From Streptomyces sp. NBRC 109706 (lineage in GTDB: Bacteria > Actinomycetota > Actinomycetes > Streptomycetales > Streptomycetaceae), in assembly GCF_000974485.1 (NCBI RefSeq), contig NZ_BBOM01000004.1, forward strand, positions 124,001-188,000: a stretch of 64,000 bases of DNA, read 5' to 3'. Positions within the stretch are counted from its first letter, which is position 1; the number at the start of each line of letters is the position of its first letter. The notes beneath the pieces are model-generated. The model had not been told where the DNA came from, searched no databases, and saw only the letters and a list, made by a program, of their open reading frames with translations. Both the position numbers and the translations under genes were made by a program. Below are positions 1 to 7,256 of the stretch, in pieces.

Positions 1-1
1 C

Positions 2-3000
2 GCCAGGCCGGCCCCCGAGCAGGACACCAACCTCCTGATCGGCAACGACGCGGAGACCATCGGCGCCCGGGTCGCCGAGCTGACCGGCGCGCTCGACGCC
101 CGGCAGAAGGCCGCCAAGACGGCCAGGTCCAACGGGCCGACCAGCTTCAAGGATCCGGACATCGTCGTCATCTTCGACGGCTCCCGGAAGATGCGCTCGC
201 TGCCCGGCGTGATCCGGCTGCTGCGCGAGGGCCCCGCCGTCTCCATCTTCGCGCTCTGCCTCGACGACGAGGAACGGTTCCTGCCCAGCGAGTGCCAGGC
301 CGTCGTGATCGCCGAGCCCAACCCGGACCGCGCCTCCTCCGGCGGCGCCCGGCAGCCCGGCTACGCCACCGGCTTCCACACCTTCCTCGCCGTCCCCGGC
401 GGCAGCCCGTTCGGCCAGGGCGGCCCCGGCGCGGTGCAGGCCCCGGCGATGACGGCCGACCGGCTACGCGTCGAACAGACCGGCGCCTATCGCCTCCGAG
501 GCGTCCGCCCCGACTGGGTGCTGCCCGAATGGTGCGAGCTGCTGGCCCGTTCGCTCTCCCCGATCCGCGACATCAGCGGCGAGTCGGAGGACGCGGCGTT
601 GCCCTCGTCGTCCCGGCTGCTGGACGTGATCGAGATGGAGCCGCCCAGCGCCGGCGCCATCGCGGCCCGTTGGCGGATGGGCGGCCAGTCCACGGAGGCG
701 GTGATCGGCGAGTCCTACGACGGCGGCTTCGCCATCGACCTGCGCAGGGACGGCCCGCACGGTCTGATCGCCGGCACCACCGGCTCCGGCAAGTCGGAGC
801 TGCTGCAGACCATCGTGGCCTCGCTCGCCGTGGCCAACACGCCGGAGAACATGACCTTCGTCCTGGTGGACTACAAGGGCGGCTCCGCGTTCAAGGACTG
901 TGTGCAACTCCCGCACACCGTCGGCATGGTCACCGACCTCGACAACCACCTGGTGGAACGCGCGCTGACCTCGCTCGGCGCCGAGCTGCACCGTCGGGAG
1001 CACATCCTCGCCGACGTCGGCGCCAAGGACATCGAGGACTACCAGGACCTGATCCGGCGCAACCCTGGCCGGCTCACCCCGCTGCCCCGACTCCTCATCG
1101 TCATCGACGAGTTCGCCTCGATGGCGCGGGAACTGCCCGACTTCGTCAAGGGCCTGGTCAACATCGCGCAGCGGGGCCGTTCCCTCGGCATCCATCTGCT
1201 GCTCGCCACCCAGCGCCCCAGCGGCGTGGTCTCCCCGGAGATCCGCGCCAACACCAACCTCAGGATCGCGCTGCGCGTCACCGACGGCAGCGAGTCCTCG
1301 GACGTCATCGACGCCCCGGACGCCGGCTTCATCGCCAAGTCCACGCCCGGACGCGCCTTCGTCCGGCTCGGGCACGCCTCGCTGGTGCCCTTCCAGTCCG
1401 GACGCGTCGGTGGCCGCCGTCCTGGCGCCGTCGACGCGGCGGTCTCCCGCCCCTGGTCGGGACAGCTGGACTGGAACGGTCTCGGCCGCGCCGCGCTCAG
1501 GAAGCCGCCGGGGGCCAAGTCCCAGGAGGAGGAGATCACCGACCTCAAGGTGCTGGTCGACGCGGTGATCGAGGCCGACCGACAGCTCGGCTTCCCCAAG
1601 CAGCACAGCCCCTGGCTGCCCGCGCTCGGCGACGCCGTACTGCTGCGGGATCTCGAACACCCCGCGCCCCAGGGCATGTTGCCGGCCGCTCCCTTCGGAG
1701 TGGAGGACCTGCCCACCCAGCAGGCGCGGCGCTCCGCCGCGATCGACTTCCGCTCCTTCGGCCATATGCTGGTCGGCGGCGCCCCGCGCAGCGGCCGTTC
1801 CCAGCTGCTGCGCACCATGGCCGGCTCGCTGGCCTGGATCCACTCCACCGCCGATGTGCACATGTACGGCATCGACTGCGGCAACGGCGCGCTCAACGCG
1901 CTGACCAAGCTGCCCAACTGCGGCGCCGTCGTCACCCGTAACCAGGTGGAGCGGGTGCGGCGGCTGATCCGTCGGCTGCGCCAGGAGATGGACCGCCGCC
2001 AGGAGGTGCTGGCCGCCGACGCGCTGGCCGACATCAACGAGCAGCGCGCCACCGCCCAGCCCGACCAGCGGCTGCCGCATCTGGTGATCCTGATCGACCG
2101 CTGGGAGGGCTGGGTCTCCACCCTCGGCGAGATCGACCACGGCGCGCTCACCGACGAGATCTTCGTGATGATGCGGGAGGGCGCCAGCGTCGGCATCCAT
2201 ATCGTCATCGTCGGCGACCGCAGCGTTCTCTCCGGCCGGATCGCCACCCTCACCGAGGAGCGCTACGCGATGCGCCTCTCGGACAAGTCCGACTACTCCA
2301 GCATCGGCATGCCGGCCCGCAAGGTGCCCGAAGAGGTCGCCGACGGGCGGATGTTCCGCAACCAGGCGCTCACCGAGATCCAGATCGCGGTGCTCGCCGA
2401 GGAGCTGTCGGGCCAGGCCCAGGCGGCGGCGCTGGGCGCCATCGGCGACTGGGCCACCGAACGGGACGCGGCCGTGCCGCGCTCCAGGCGCCCGTTCCGG
2501 GTGGATGTACTGCCCAGCCGCCTCACCTTCGCCGACGCGTGGGAGATGCGCGACCCGGAGACGTCCAACTCCCGCCTCTGGGGCCTGATCGGCGTCGGCG
2601 GCGACGAACTGATGGGCTACGGCCCCGACCTGGCCCAGGGCACCCCGGCGTTCATCATCGCCGGCCCGCCCAAGTCGGGACGCTCCACCGTGCTCACCAT
2701 GCTCGCCAAGTCCTATCTGGCGCAGGGTGTTCGCGTGGTGATCGCGGCTCCCCGGCCCTCCGCACTGCGCGATCTGGCCGGCCAGGACGGCGTGGTCCAT
2801 GTCTTCACCGGCGACGATCTCTACGAGAAGGAACTGCGCGAGGCGATGAGCACCGCCTCGCTGGAGAACCCCATCGTGCTGCTGATCGACGACGGCGAGG
2901 ACCTGCGCCGCTGCGACGCCGCCGACGAGCTGAAGGTCGTGGTCACCCAGGGCGCCCAACAGGGCCGTTACCTGGTGCTCGGCGGCGACGAGGGCGAGAT

Positions 3001-3202
3001 CTGCGGCGGGTTCTCCGGCTGGCAGGTCGACGCGAAGAAGGCGCGCCGCGGTGTTCTGCTGTCGCCGACCACGCACCGCTCGGGCGACCTGATCGGCGCG
3101 AAGCTGCCGCGGAGTGCGGCGGCGGAGCAGCCGACGCCGGGGCGGGCCATTCTCCACCTGGGCGACGGCACGCCGTTCACGGTGACCACGCCGGCGCCCT
3201 GA
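2..3202 (+). CDS. eccC: Type VII secretion EccC-type FtsK/SpoIIIE ATPase, 5' truncated
   Basis: The frame is already open at base 2, so the true start lies upstream; 1,066 residues are visible against about 1,300 for full EccC. Three tandem FtsK/SpoIIIE-type ATPase domains are seen. The first has an intact Walker A (GTTGSGKS, nt 773-796) and a Walker B (LLIVIDEF). The second (GGAPRSGRSQ) and third (AGPPKSGRST) have Arg in place of the Walker lysine. EccC is the membrane motor that recognises and drives WXG100/LXG substrates through the ESX pore. The N-terminal membrane segments would be off the window. The gene ends at a strong hairpin. Two RHS toxins with WXG-like N termini begin 5 kb downstream and are possible substrates (inference). 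The multi-domain architecture is firm; the exact ESX subtype is not. Confidence 0.85.
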   Translation, partial: ARPAPEQDTNLLIGNDAETIGARVAELTGALDARQKAAKTARSNGPTSFKDPDIVVIFDGSRKMRSLPGVIRLLREGPAVSIFALCLDDEERFLPSECQAVVIAEPNPDRASSGGARQPGYATGFHTFLAVPGGSPFGQGGPGAVQAPAMTADRLRVEQTGAYRLRGVRPDWVLPEWCELLARSLSPIRDISGESEDAALPSSSRLLDVIEMEPPSAGAIAARWRMGGQSTEAVIGESYDGGFAIDLRRDGPHGLIAGTTGSGKSELLQTIVASLAVANTPENMTFVLVDYKGGSAFKDCVQLPHTVGMVTDLDNHLVERALTSLGAELHRREHILADVGAKDIEDYQDLIRRNPGRLTPLPRLLIVIDEFASMARELPDFVKGLVNIAQRGRSLGIHLLLATQRPSGVVSPEIRANTNLRIALRVTDGSESSDVIDAPDAGFIAKSTPGRAFVRLGHASLVPFQSGRVGGRRPGAVDAAVSRPWSGQLDWNGLGRAALRKPPGAKSQEEEITDLKVLVDAVIEADRQLGFPKQHSPWLPALGDAVLLRDLEHPAPQGMLPAAPFGVEDLPTQQARRSAAIDFRSFGHMLVGGAPRSGRSQLLRTMAGSLAWIHSTADVHMYGIDCGNGALNALTKLPNCGAVVTRNQVERVRRLIRRLRQEMDRRQEVLAADALADINEQRATAQPDQRLPHLVILIDRWEGWVSTLGEIDHGALTDEIFVMMREGASVGIHIVIVGDRSVLSGRIATLTEERYAMRLSDKSDYSSIGMPARKVPEEVADGRMFRNQALTEIQIAVLAEELSGQAQAAALGAIGDWATERDAAVPRSRRPFRVDVLPSRLTFADAWEMRDPETSNSRLWGLIGVGGDELMGYGPDLAQGTPAFIIAGPPKSGRSTVLTMLAKSYLAQGVRVVIAAPRPSALRDLAGQDGVVHVFTGDDLYEKELREAMSTASLENPIVLLIDDGEDLRRCDAADELKVVVTQGAQQGRYLVLGGDEGEICGGFSGWQVDAKKARRGVLLSPTTHRSGDLIGAKLPRSAAAEQPTPGRAILHLGDGTPFTVTTPAP

Positions 3203-3227
3203 CGGGCCGCTGGTTGTCACTGTTTTG

Positions 3228-3268
3228 AACGCCTGAACGCCCCCGCGCAGCGGGGGCGTTCAGGCGTT
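3228..3268. terminator. Perfect 18-bp hairpin terminator, bidirectional
   Basis: Two 18-base arms (AACGCCTGAACGCCCCCG and its exact complement) are separated by a 5-base loop. The hairpin begins 25 bases after the ATPase stop and ends 29 bases before the stop of the convergent small-protein operon. It can therefore serve both transcripts. A TTTT tract precedes it on the + strand. Confidence 0.85.
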
Positions 3269-3297
3269 GGCCTCTCCGGCCACCCGCGTGGGTTCGT

Positions 3298-3660
3298 TCA
3301 CGTGGTGGGAAGTCGGATGCCGATGCCGGCCTCGGCGGCCTCCAGGGCTTCCTGGACGATGCCGCTGTTCAGCGATGCGGCGGGCGCCCAGCGGGCGTCG
3401 GGGCTCGTGTCCTCGGTGACATCGGGAACGGTGTCGAACGTCCCGCCGTCCAGCACCCACAACTCGCCGTTACCGGTGGCGGGTTGGACGGTCCAGGTGC
3501 GGGTGATATCGGCGAGGTGCCCGGTCTGACGGGCGAGGGTGAGCCGGCCGGTGAGCGCGAGGTCCCCGTGGGCCGGGACGGTTGCCTGCGGCAGCTCGTC
3601 GCGGTCGAGGAGGACGTATCCGTTGCGGGTGGTGACGAGGACGATGATCTGCCGAGTCAT
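3298..3660 (-). CDS. Small protein with degenerate Nudix box (paralogue A)
   Basis: This 120-aa protein is the last gene of the leftward small-protein operon. It aligns without gaps to its upstream neighbour (3677-4090) over the region equivalent to a Nudix box: TVPAHGDLALTGRLTLARQT here, TVPPGHCPVLTARQTLMHQT there. Both then share a W-x-P element (here RWAPAASL) and a C-terminal helix. The Nudix signature glutamates (REuxEE) are absent, so pyrophosphohydrolase activity is unlikely and a binding or structural role is more plausible (inference). It begins 16 bases after the neighbour's stop. The ribosome binding site is weak. Family assignment rests on pattern similarity only. Confidence 0.6.
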   Translation of the reverse strand: MTRQIIVLVTTRNGYVLLDRDELPQATVPAHGDLALTGRLTLARQTGHLADITRTWTVQPATGNGELWVLDGGTFDTVPDVTEDTSPDARWAPAASLNSGIVQEALEAAEAGIGIRLPTT

Positions 3661-3676
3661 GTGCTTGTTCTCTGTT

Positions 3677-4090
3677 CTAGGTGTAGGCGGCGTCGGGGCG
3701 TTGGCCGTTGACGAGGACGGGGATGCGGCGTCGTCGGGCGGCGGCGGTGAGGGCGTACTGGACGATGGGGGGTGGTTCGTGCAACTCGCGGAGGGGGAGC
3801 CAACCGGCGTTGGGCGGGAGGTACTTGTGCGCGTTGCGGGGGAGGGCGGGCATGTGCCCGCCGTCCAGGACGTAGGTCAGCGTGTTGGTCTTGTGGGTGA
3901 CGCTGATGGCGTGGGCGTCGGTGACGCCCCGGTCGTAGCCGGTCTGGTGCATCAACGTCTGGCGTGCGGTGAGCACGGGGCAGTGTCCGGGTGGGACGGT
4001 GCCGTGCGGCAGCGTCCAGCCGTCGGGCCCCTGGACCATGAGGAGGTGGTCGTCCTGGGTGGTGGACAGGACGAGGAAGGCTATGTTCAT
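3677..4090 (-). CDS. Small protein with degenerate Nudix box (paralogue B)
   Basis: This 137-aa protein opens with a Nudix-like strand pattern (FLVLSTTQDDHLLMVQGPDGWTLP would be the first strands). It continues into a GTVPPGHC...TGY segment spaced exactly like a Nudix box (G-x5-E-x7-REuxEExGu). In that segment the metal-binding Glu residues are replaced by His, Thr, His and Gln. A 'GWLPLRE' element follows, as in true Nudix proteins. It is a paralogue of the 120-aa downstream gene. The ATG at 4090 has AAGGA about 11 bases upstream. It lies 21 bases downstream of the DUF7848-like gene in the same operon. Catalysis is doubtful; the function is unknown. Confidence 0.65.
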   Translation of the reverse strand: MNIAFLVLSTTQDDHLLMVQGPDGWTLPHGTVPPGHCPVLTARQTLMHQTGYDRGVTDAHAISVTHKTNTLTYVLDGGHMPALPRNAHKYLPPNAGWLPLRELHEPPPIVQYALTAAARRRRIPVLVNGQRPDAAYT

Positions 4091-4111
4091 GAAGTTGTTT
4101 GTCCTTGCTGG

Positions 4112-4480
4112 TCAGTTGAGGGCGATGAGATAGCCGGTGAGGGCGGTGCCCAGGCACATCAGCCCGACGAAGGCCGGTCCGAATGCCCGGTCCAGGAACG
4201 CCAGCACCGGTCTCTGCGGGGGCGGCGGGTTCTCGTCCTCGTGCCGGCGCCGGACCACCTGCCAGTGCTTCTCGGCCCGCGCGAGGAACAGGTCGTGGTC
4301 CGGGTGTTGGGCGGTGTGATGGAGGCACCAGACCGCAACGGGCTTCGCGTCGTCGTCGAAGAGGGGCGAGCGGGCCTCGCAGACCATGCACTCCACGCCG
4401 TATATCCCGCTGGGCGCCCCGGGCCCGTGATCGTCGGTCAGGACCCAGTCCGCACCCTTGATGATCGGCTCACGGGTCAT
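4112..4480 (-). CDS. DUF7848-like Cys/His protein with C-terminal membrane segment
   Basis: This is a 122-aa protein. Residues 1-80 carry ECMVCEARSPLFDD, then VAVWCLHHTAQHPDHDLF and a terminal aromatic motif. That CxxC ... W-x-x-H-x(3-4)-H-P-x-H pattern matches the small Streptomyces DUF7848 proteins as I remember them. A proline-rich linker (PPPPQRP) leads to a hydrophobic C-terminal helix (AFVGLMCLGTALTGYLIALN), so it is probably tail-anchored. The ATG overlaps the stop of the upstream 68-aa gene by 4 bases (ATGA), implying translational coupling. Metal binding by the Cys/His residues is plausible but not shown. Confidence 0.7.
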   Translation of the reverse strand: MTREPIIKGADWVLTDDHGPGAPSGIYGVECMVCEARSPLFDDDAKPVAVWCLHHTAQHPDHDLFLARAEKHWQVVRRRHEDENPPPPQRPVLAFLDRAFGPAFVGLMCLGTALTGYLIALN

Positions 4481-4683
4481 GACGTCGCCGCCTCGAACTG
4501 GTAGGCCCGCGTGAGGTGTTCGCGGTACGTGAGGTGGTCCGGGTGCAGGGCAAGGTGCTGCCCCGCCCACTCCGCCCCGTCCTCCGCGTCCTGCCCCTTC
4601 GGCCCGAAGAACCCGCAGGCCACGCACTCCATGACGAACAACGTCGGCTGGTCCGGATCGAGGGCGAACTCCGGGGCACTCAC
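4477..4683 (-). CDS. Small DUF7848-like Cys/His protein
   Basis: This 68-aa protein is a shorter relative of the downstream 122-aa gene. It has the same CVACG knuckle-like motif, then GQHLALHPDHLTYREHLTRA, matching the H-x-x-x-H-P-x-H-x-x-(Y/F) end of that family, but no membrane segment. The GTG start overlaps the stop of the 66-aa gene as GTGA (4680-4683). Its own stop overlaps the next start as ATGA. The tight coupling suggests these proteins are made in fixed ratio. Function unknown; perhaps an accessory factor controlled by the neighbouring XRE regulator (inference). Confidence 0.7.
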   Translation of the reverse strand: MSAPEFALDPDQPTLFVMECVACGFFGPKGQDAEDGAEWAGQHLALHPDHLTYREHLTRAYQFEAATS

Positions 4684-4880
4684 GGCACGTCCCCGCTCTT
4701 GATCCGATAGTTGCTCTCACTGGCGGCGTTCCGCTCCCGCAGCCGAGCGAGCAGCACGGCATGCGGGTCGGGCGCTGGCTGTGGGTCCGGACAGATCTTT
4801 TCGCTGGCGCCCATGGCCGCGTCAACTGCGTCGACGTGGCGGCTCGCCTGCTCAGGCGGGTGGCGCGAAGTGTCGGTCAT
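4680..4880 (-). CDS. Small hydrophilic protein, first gene of operon
   Basis: This 66-aa protein (MTDTSRHPPEQ ... NYRIKSGDVP) is rich in Asp, Glu, Arg and Pro and has no recognisable domain. The ATG at 4880 is chosen because AGGAG lies seven bases upstream; an in-frame start at 5027 would add residues of poor coding quality. Its stop overlaps the next start (GTGA). It is the promoter-proximal member of the five-gene leftward operon, and the palindromes at 4981-5006 and 5033-5049 lie just upstream. I do not recognise the family. Confidence 0.6.
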   Translation of the reverse strand: MTDTSRHPPEQASRHVDAVDAAMGASEKICPDPQPAPDPHAVLLARLRERNAASESNYRIKSGDVP

Positions 4881-4980
4881 AGATCGGCTCCTGGAGCGCG
4901 TCGGCGCCTCCGGATGCATGGCGCCGAACTTCGGAGACCGCAGGCTATGGCGACATGGAGCGACCGAACAGCGACGCAGC

Positions 4981-5006
4981 GTCCCATTTTCTGACTTCCA
5001 TGGGAC
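4981..5006. promoter_or_regulatory. Inverted repeat upstream of small-protein operon
   Basis: The repeat is GTCCCAT (4981-4987) and ATGGGAC (5000-5006) with 12 bases between. It lies about 100 bases upstream of the first start of the leftward operon. It could be an operator or a leader hairpin; no protein is assigned. Confidence 0.35.
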
Positions 5007-5032
5007 GAGGTGGCCGACCCCGCTCAAGGAAA

Positions 5033-5049
5033 TAGGACAGTGTGTCCTA
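5033..5049. promoter_or_regulatory. Palindrome TAGGACA-N3-TGTCCTA, candidate operator
   Basis: Perfect 7-base arms surround a GTG spacer. The palindrome overlaps the stop codon of the XRE regulator and sits in the only space where the downstream five-gene operon could have its own promoter. Autogenous or operon control by the XRE protein is an inference from position. Confidence 0.45.
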
Positions 5050-6261
5050 GGCGTCGAGGCCCAGGCGGTCGGCGAGGGCGCTGATGGGTGAGCTTCGGCG
5101 GCGTTCGCGGTTTCGTAGTTCGGCTGCTACTCGTCGCGCCGTGGCGTGGTAGCGCAGCCATTCCGGGGCGGTCTGTTCCGCGTTCAGGAGTGCCTGTACC
5201 GCGTGGCCGTCCTCCTTGAGGTCGGTGTGTGCGATCGCCCTGTCGACGTGGAAGCGGGCGGCCCAGGTGGGCGGCAAGGTTCCCACGGCGCGCACTTCGT
5301 TTGCCGCTCGAAGGGCCTCGCGGCTCTTTTCCATTTCGACCAGGAAGTTGACTTGGGCCACACCGAAGTTGGTGATTCCGAAGGGGGTCGCGTAGACGAT
5401 CTGGTCCTGTCCCACCCGGGTTGCCGCCGCGCCGGCCAGGCTCAGCAGCTCATTCACCTCGGCTTCTTTCTCCTGCCGCACGGCAGCGGTGGCGGCTCGC
5501 AGCAGGAGAATTCCCCAGAGGGAAAGGTCGATTGGGCGAGAGCGAAACCCGGGTTCGATCTTTGTGGCATGTGCCAGGGCGATGTGCTCCGCATCGGCGA
5601 GCCGTCCCTGTTTTGTCAGAATCCAGGAGAGTGTGGAGAATCCCACGGTTTCCAGATGAGAGTCGTCGGACTGTCCGGCGGCGTGCATGGAGCGTTCGAG
5701 AGCGGTGAAGGCCGCGTCCTCCTTGCCCAGTGCCGCCAGGGTTGTGGCTCCCACCTGGTATGCCTCCGCGAGCACCGCCCAGGCGGCTGCCCTGTTCACG
5801 CCCTCGGTCACCTGCACGGTGGCCTGCGCATCGCGAATCAGGCTGGGCAGCATGGCGCCGATGTCGGCCAGGCGCCCCTCGCGCCGGATCCGCTCGGTGG
5901 ACCGCAGCGACTGCCGCAGCCGTTCCAGGGTGGGGGGATCCTCCGGGTCCGGATCGTGGGCCTCTCCCAGCAGATCGTTGACGGGGGAGATGGCCTGTCT
6001 GAGCGCGAGCACCGACGGCGGATCCTCGCTCTCCTTCGCCTCGAAGGTGTTGAGCTGCCCCACCAGTACGGAGGTTTCCACGTCCAAGGCGTGAGCGAGC
6101 GCGTTGAGGGTCGCGAGCCGTGCCGTCTGCCGCCGTCCCTGTTCGAGTTTCCGTACGACATCGACCGAAAGCCGTGCTCGATCCGCCAGTTGCTCCTGCG
6201 TCAGCCCGCGCCTGACGCGAAGCCGTGCGATCCGATCGCCGATGCTTGACTCTTCGTGCAT
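5047..6261 (-). CDS. XRE-family regulator with TPR-like C-terminal domain
   Basis: This is a 404-aa protein. Residues 8-65 form a helix-turn-helix (IGDRIARLRVRRGLTQEQLA ... VRKLEQGRRQ) of the XRE type. The remaining 330 residues are alpha-helical with alanine-rich repeats (for example AWAVLAEAYQVGATTLAALG and VGFSTLSWILTKQGRLADAE). These resemble the TPR-like sensor regions of Streptomyces XRE regulators that bind small molecules or partner proteins. The ATG at 6261 is preceded by GGCGGGGATGG. It is divergent from the HAD phosphatase (101 bases between starts) and sits upstream of the five small genes on its strand, so it is a likely regulator of both. Its ligand is unknown. Confidence 0.85.
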   Translation of the reverse strand: MHEESSIGDRIARLRVRRGLTQEQLADRARLSVDVVRKLEQGRRQTARLATLNALAHALDVETSVLVGQLNTFEAKESEDPPSVLALRQAISPVNDLLGEAHDPDPEDPPTLERLRQSLRSTERIRREGRLADIGAMLPSLIRDAQATVQVTEGVNRAAAWAVLAEAYQVGATTLAALGKEDAAFTALERSMHAAGQSDDSHLETVGFSTLSWILTKQGRLADAEHIALAHATKIEPGFRSRPIDLSLWGILLLRAATAAVRQEKEAEVNELLSLAGAAATRVGQDQIVYATPFGITNFGVAQVNFLVEMEKSREALRAANEVRAVGTLPPTWAARFHVDRAIAHTDLKEDGHAVQALLNAEQTAPEWLRYHATARRVAAELRNRERRRSSPISALADRLGLDA

Positions 6262-6362
6262 TGCGCCATCCCCGCCAAAGGTCGAATGCCAACGCTACGC
6301 CGGGGGATCGGATGCTGTCATGGAACAGGTGGAGTGATGGGCCGTCAGTCAACGGAGGGTGT

Positions 6363-7037
6363 ATGGAACGCCTGGTGTTCTGGGATATCGACCACACTCT
6401 GGTGGCGATGCGGGGTGTAGGCGGGGAGTTGTTCGGGCGGGCGTTCGCCCGGGTGACCGGGCGGCGTATGGAGCGCATAGCCGCTGTGGACGGAATGACC
6501 GATCCGGTGATTTTCCGGGAGACGGCCGCCCTGCACGGGGTGAGCACCGGGCGGCGTGAGTTCGAGGAGTTCGCGATGGTGCTGGGCGAGGAGCACGCCC
6601 GGGCCGTGGCGGAGATCCGGTCTCGGGGAGTCGCGTTGCCGGGGGCGGCGTCCGCGCTGGCCGCGTTGGCGGAGGCGGGTGTGCGGCAGTGCGTCGTCAC
6701 GGGGAACGTTCGGTCCAGTGCGCGGGTCAAGTTGGCTGCCTTCGGCCTCGACTCATTTGTCGACTGGGAGGCCGGTGCCTATGGGGAGGACGCCGAGACG
6801 CGGCCCGAGCTGGTGCGCATTGCGCTGAGGCGTGCAGGCAGTCCGGCGGTCGGCCAGGTGTCACTTCTGGGGGACACGCCTGCAGATGTCAGGGCGGCTG
6901 CCGAGGTCGGCGTTCGCGCTGTCGGCGTGGCCACCGGTCGCAGCGGCGAGGAGGAACTGGCAGAGGCTGGGGCCGACTTCACGCTCTCTGGCCTCGAAGA
7001 CACGGAACACGTCGTCGGCCTGGCCCTGCCGCGCTGA
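6363..7037 (+). CDS. HAD-superfamily hydrolase (phosphoglycolate phosphatase-like)
   Basis: This 224-aa protein has the HAD motifs in order: DIDHTL near the N terminus (nucleophile and acid Asp), VVTGN (motif II Thr), a motif III Lys candidate after ARV, and LLGDTPADVRAA (motif IV acidic pair). A small helical cap lies between motifs I and II (residues 15-80). This matches the Gph/beta-phosphoglucomutase-like subgroup and suggests phosphatase action on a small phosphorylated metabolite. The ATG at 6363 has GGAGGG just upstream; longer in-frame starts reach into the regulator's promoter region. It is transcribed away from the XRE gene. The substrate cannot be told from sequence. Confidence 0.85.
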   Translation: MERLVFWDIDHTLVAMRGVGGELFGRAFARVTGRRMERIAAVDGMTDPVIFRETAALHGVSTGRREFEEFAMVLGEEHARAVAEIRSRGVALPGAASALAALAEAGVRQCVVTGNVRSSARVKLAAFGLDSFVDWEAGAYGEDAETRPELVRIALRRAGSPAVGQVSLLGDTPADVRAAAEVGVRAVGVATGRSGEEELAEAGADFTLSGLEDTEHVVGLALPR

Positions 7038-7105
7038 CCAGTCCGGAGCAAGCGGGGCTTTCCGGCGCGCGCCGAGGGAGAACCGGCCCAGCTGGAAGTC
7101 CGTAC

Positions 7106-7243
7106 TCACTCAGCGGACGGTACCTGAGCCGTGAAGTCCCGGTAGGGGACCGCGTGGTGCCAGGCGGCGTCTCGTGTCTGGCAGACCCGCAGCACCTCCG
7201 CCGGATCGGTGGGTAAATCGGGTGCCCGGCGGTGGTGATGTGT
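7106..7243 (-). pseudogene. Possible C-terminal remnant of a lost gene
   Basis: Forty-five open codons between an in-frame TAG (7244-7246) and TGA (7106-7108) read like a protein end (PAEVLRVCQTRDAAWHHAVP, then YRDFTAQV) with Streptomyces-like codon bias. There is no good start. It lies antisense between the HAD and GNAT genes. It may be a relic or chance. Confidence 0.25.
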
Positions 7244-7244
7244 C

Positions 7245-7250
7245 TACGGT
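7245..7250 (+). promoter_or_regulatory. -10 element (TACGGT) for leaderless GNAT mRNA
   Basis: TACGGT fits the actinobacterial TANNNT -10 consensus and ends six bases before the ATG at 7257. There is no good Shine-Dalgarno sequence, so transcription probably starts at the A of the start codon. No clear -35 is seen. Confidence 0.45.
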
Positions 7251-7256
7251 CCGGGG

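Noticed and set aside
464..3220. Long antisense open frame opposite the EccC gene
   Set aside because: It mirrors the GC3 bias of the real gene; the translation is low-complexity with no domain, while the sense frame has clear ATPase motifs.
4680..5027. Longer 115-aa form of the first small operon gene
   Set aside because: The added N terminus lies over palindromes and promoter-like DNA, and the ATG at 4880 has a proper AGGAG.
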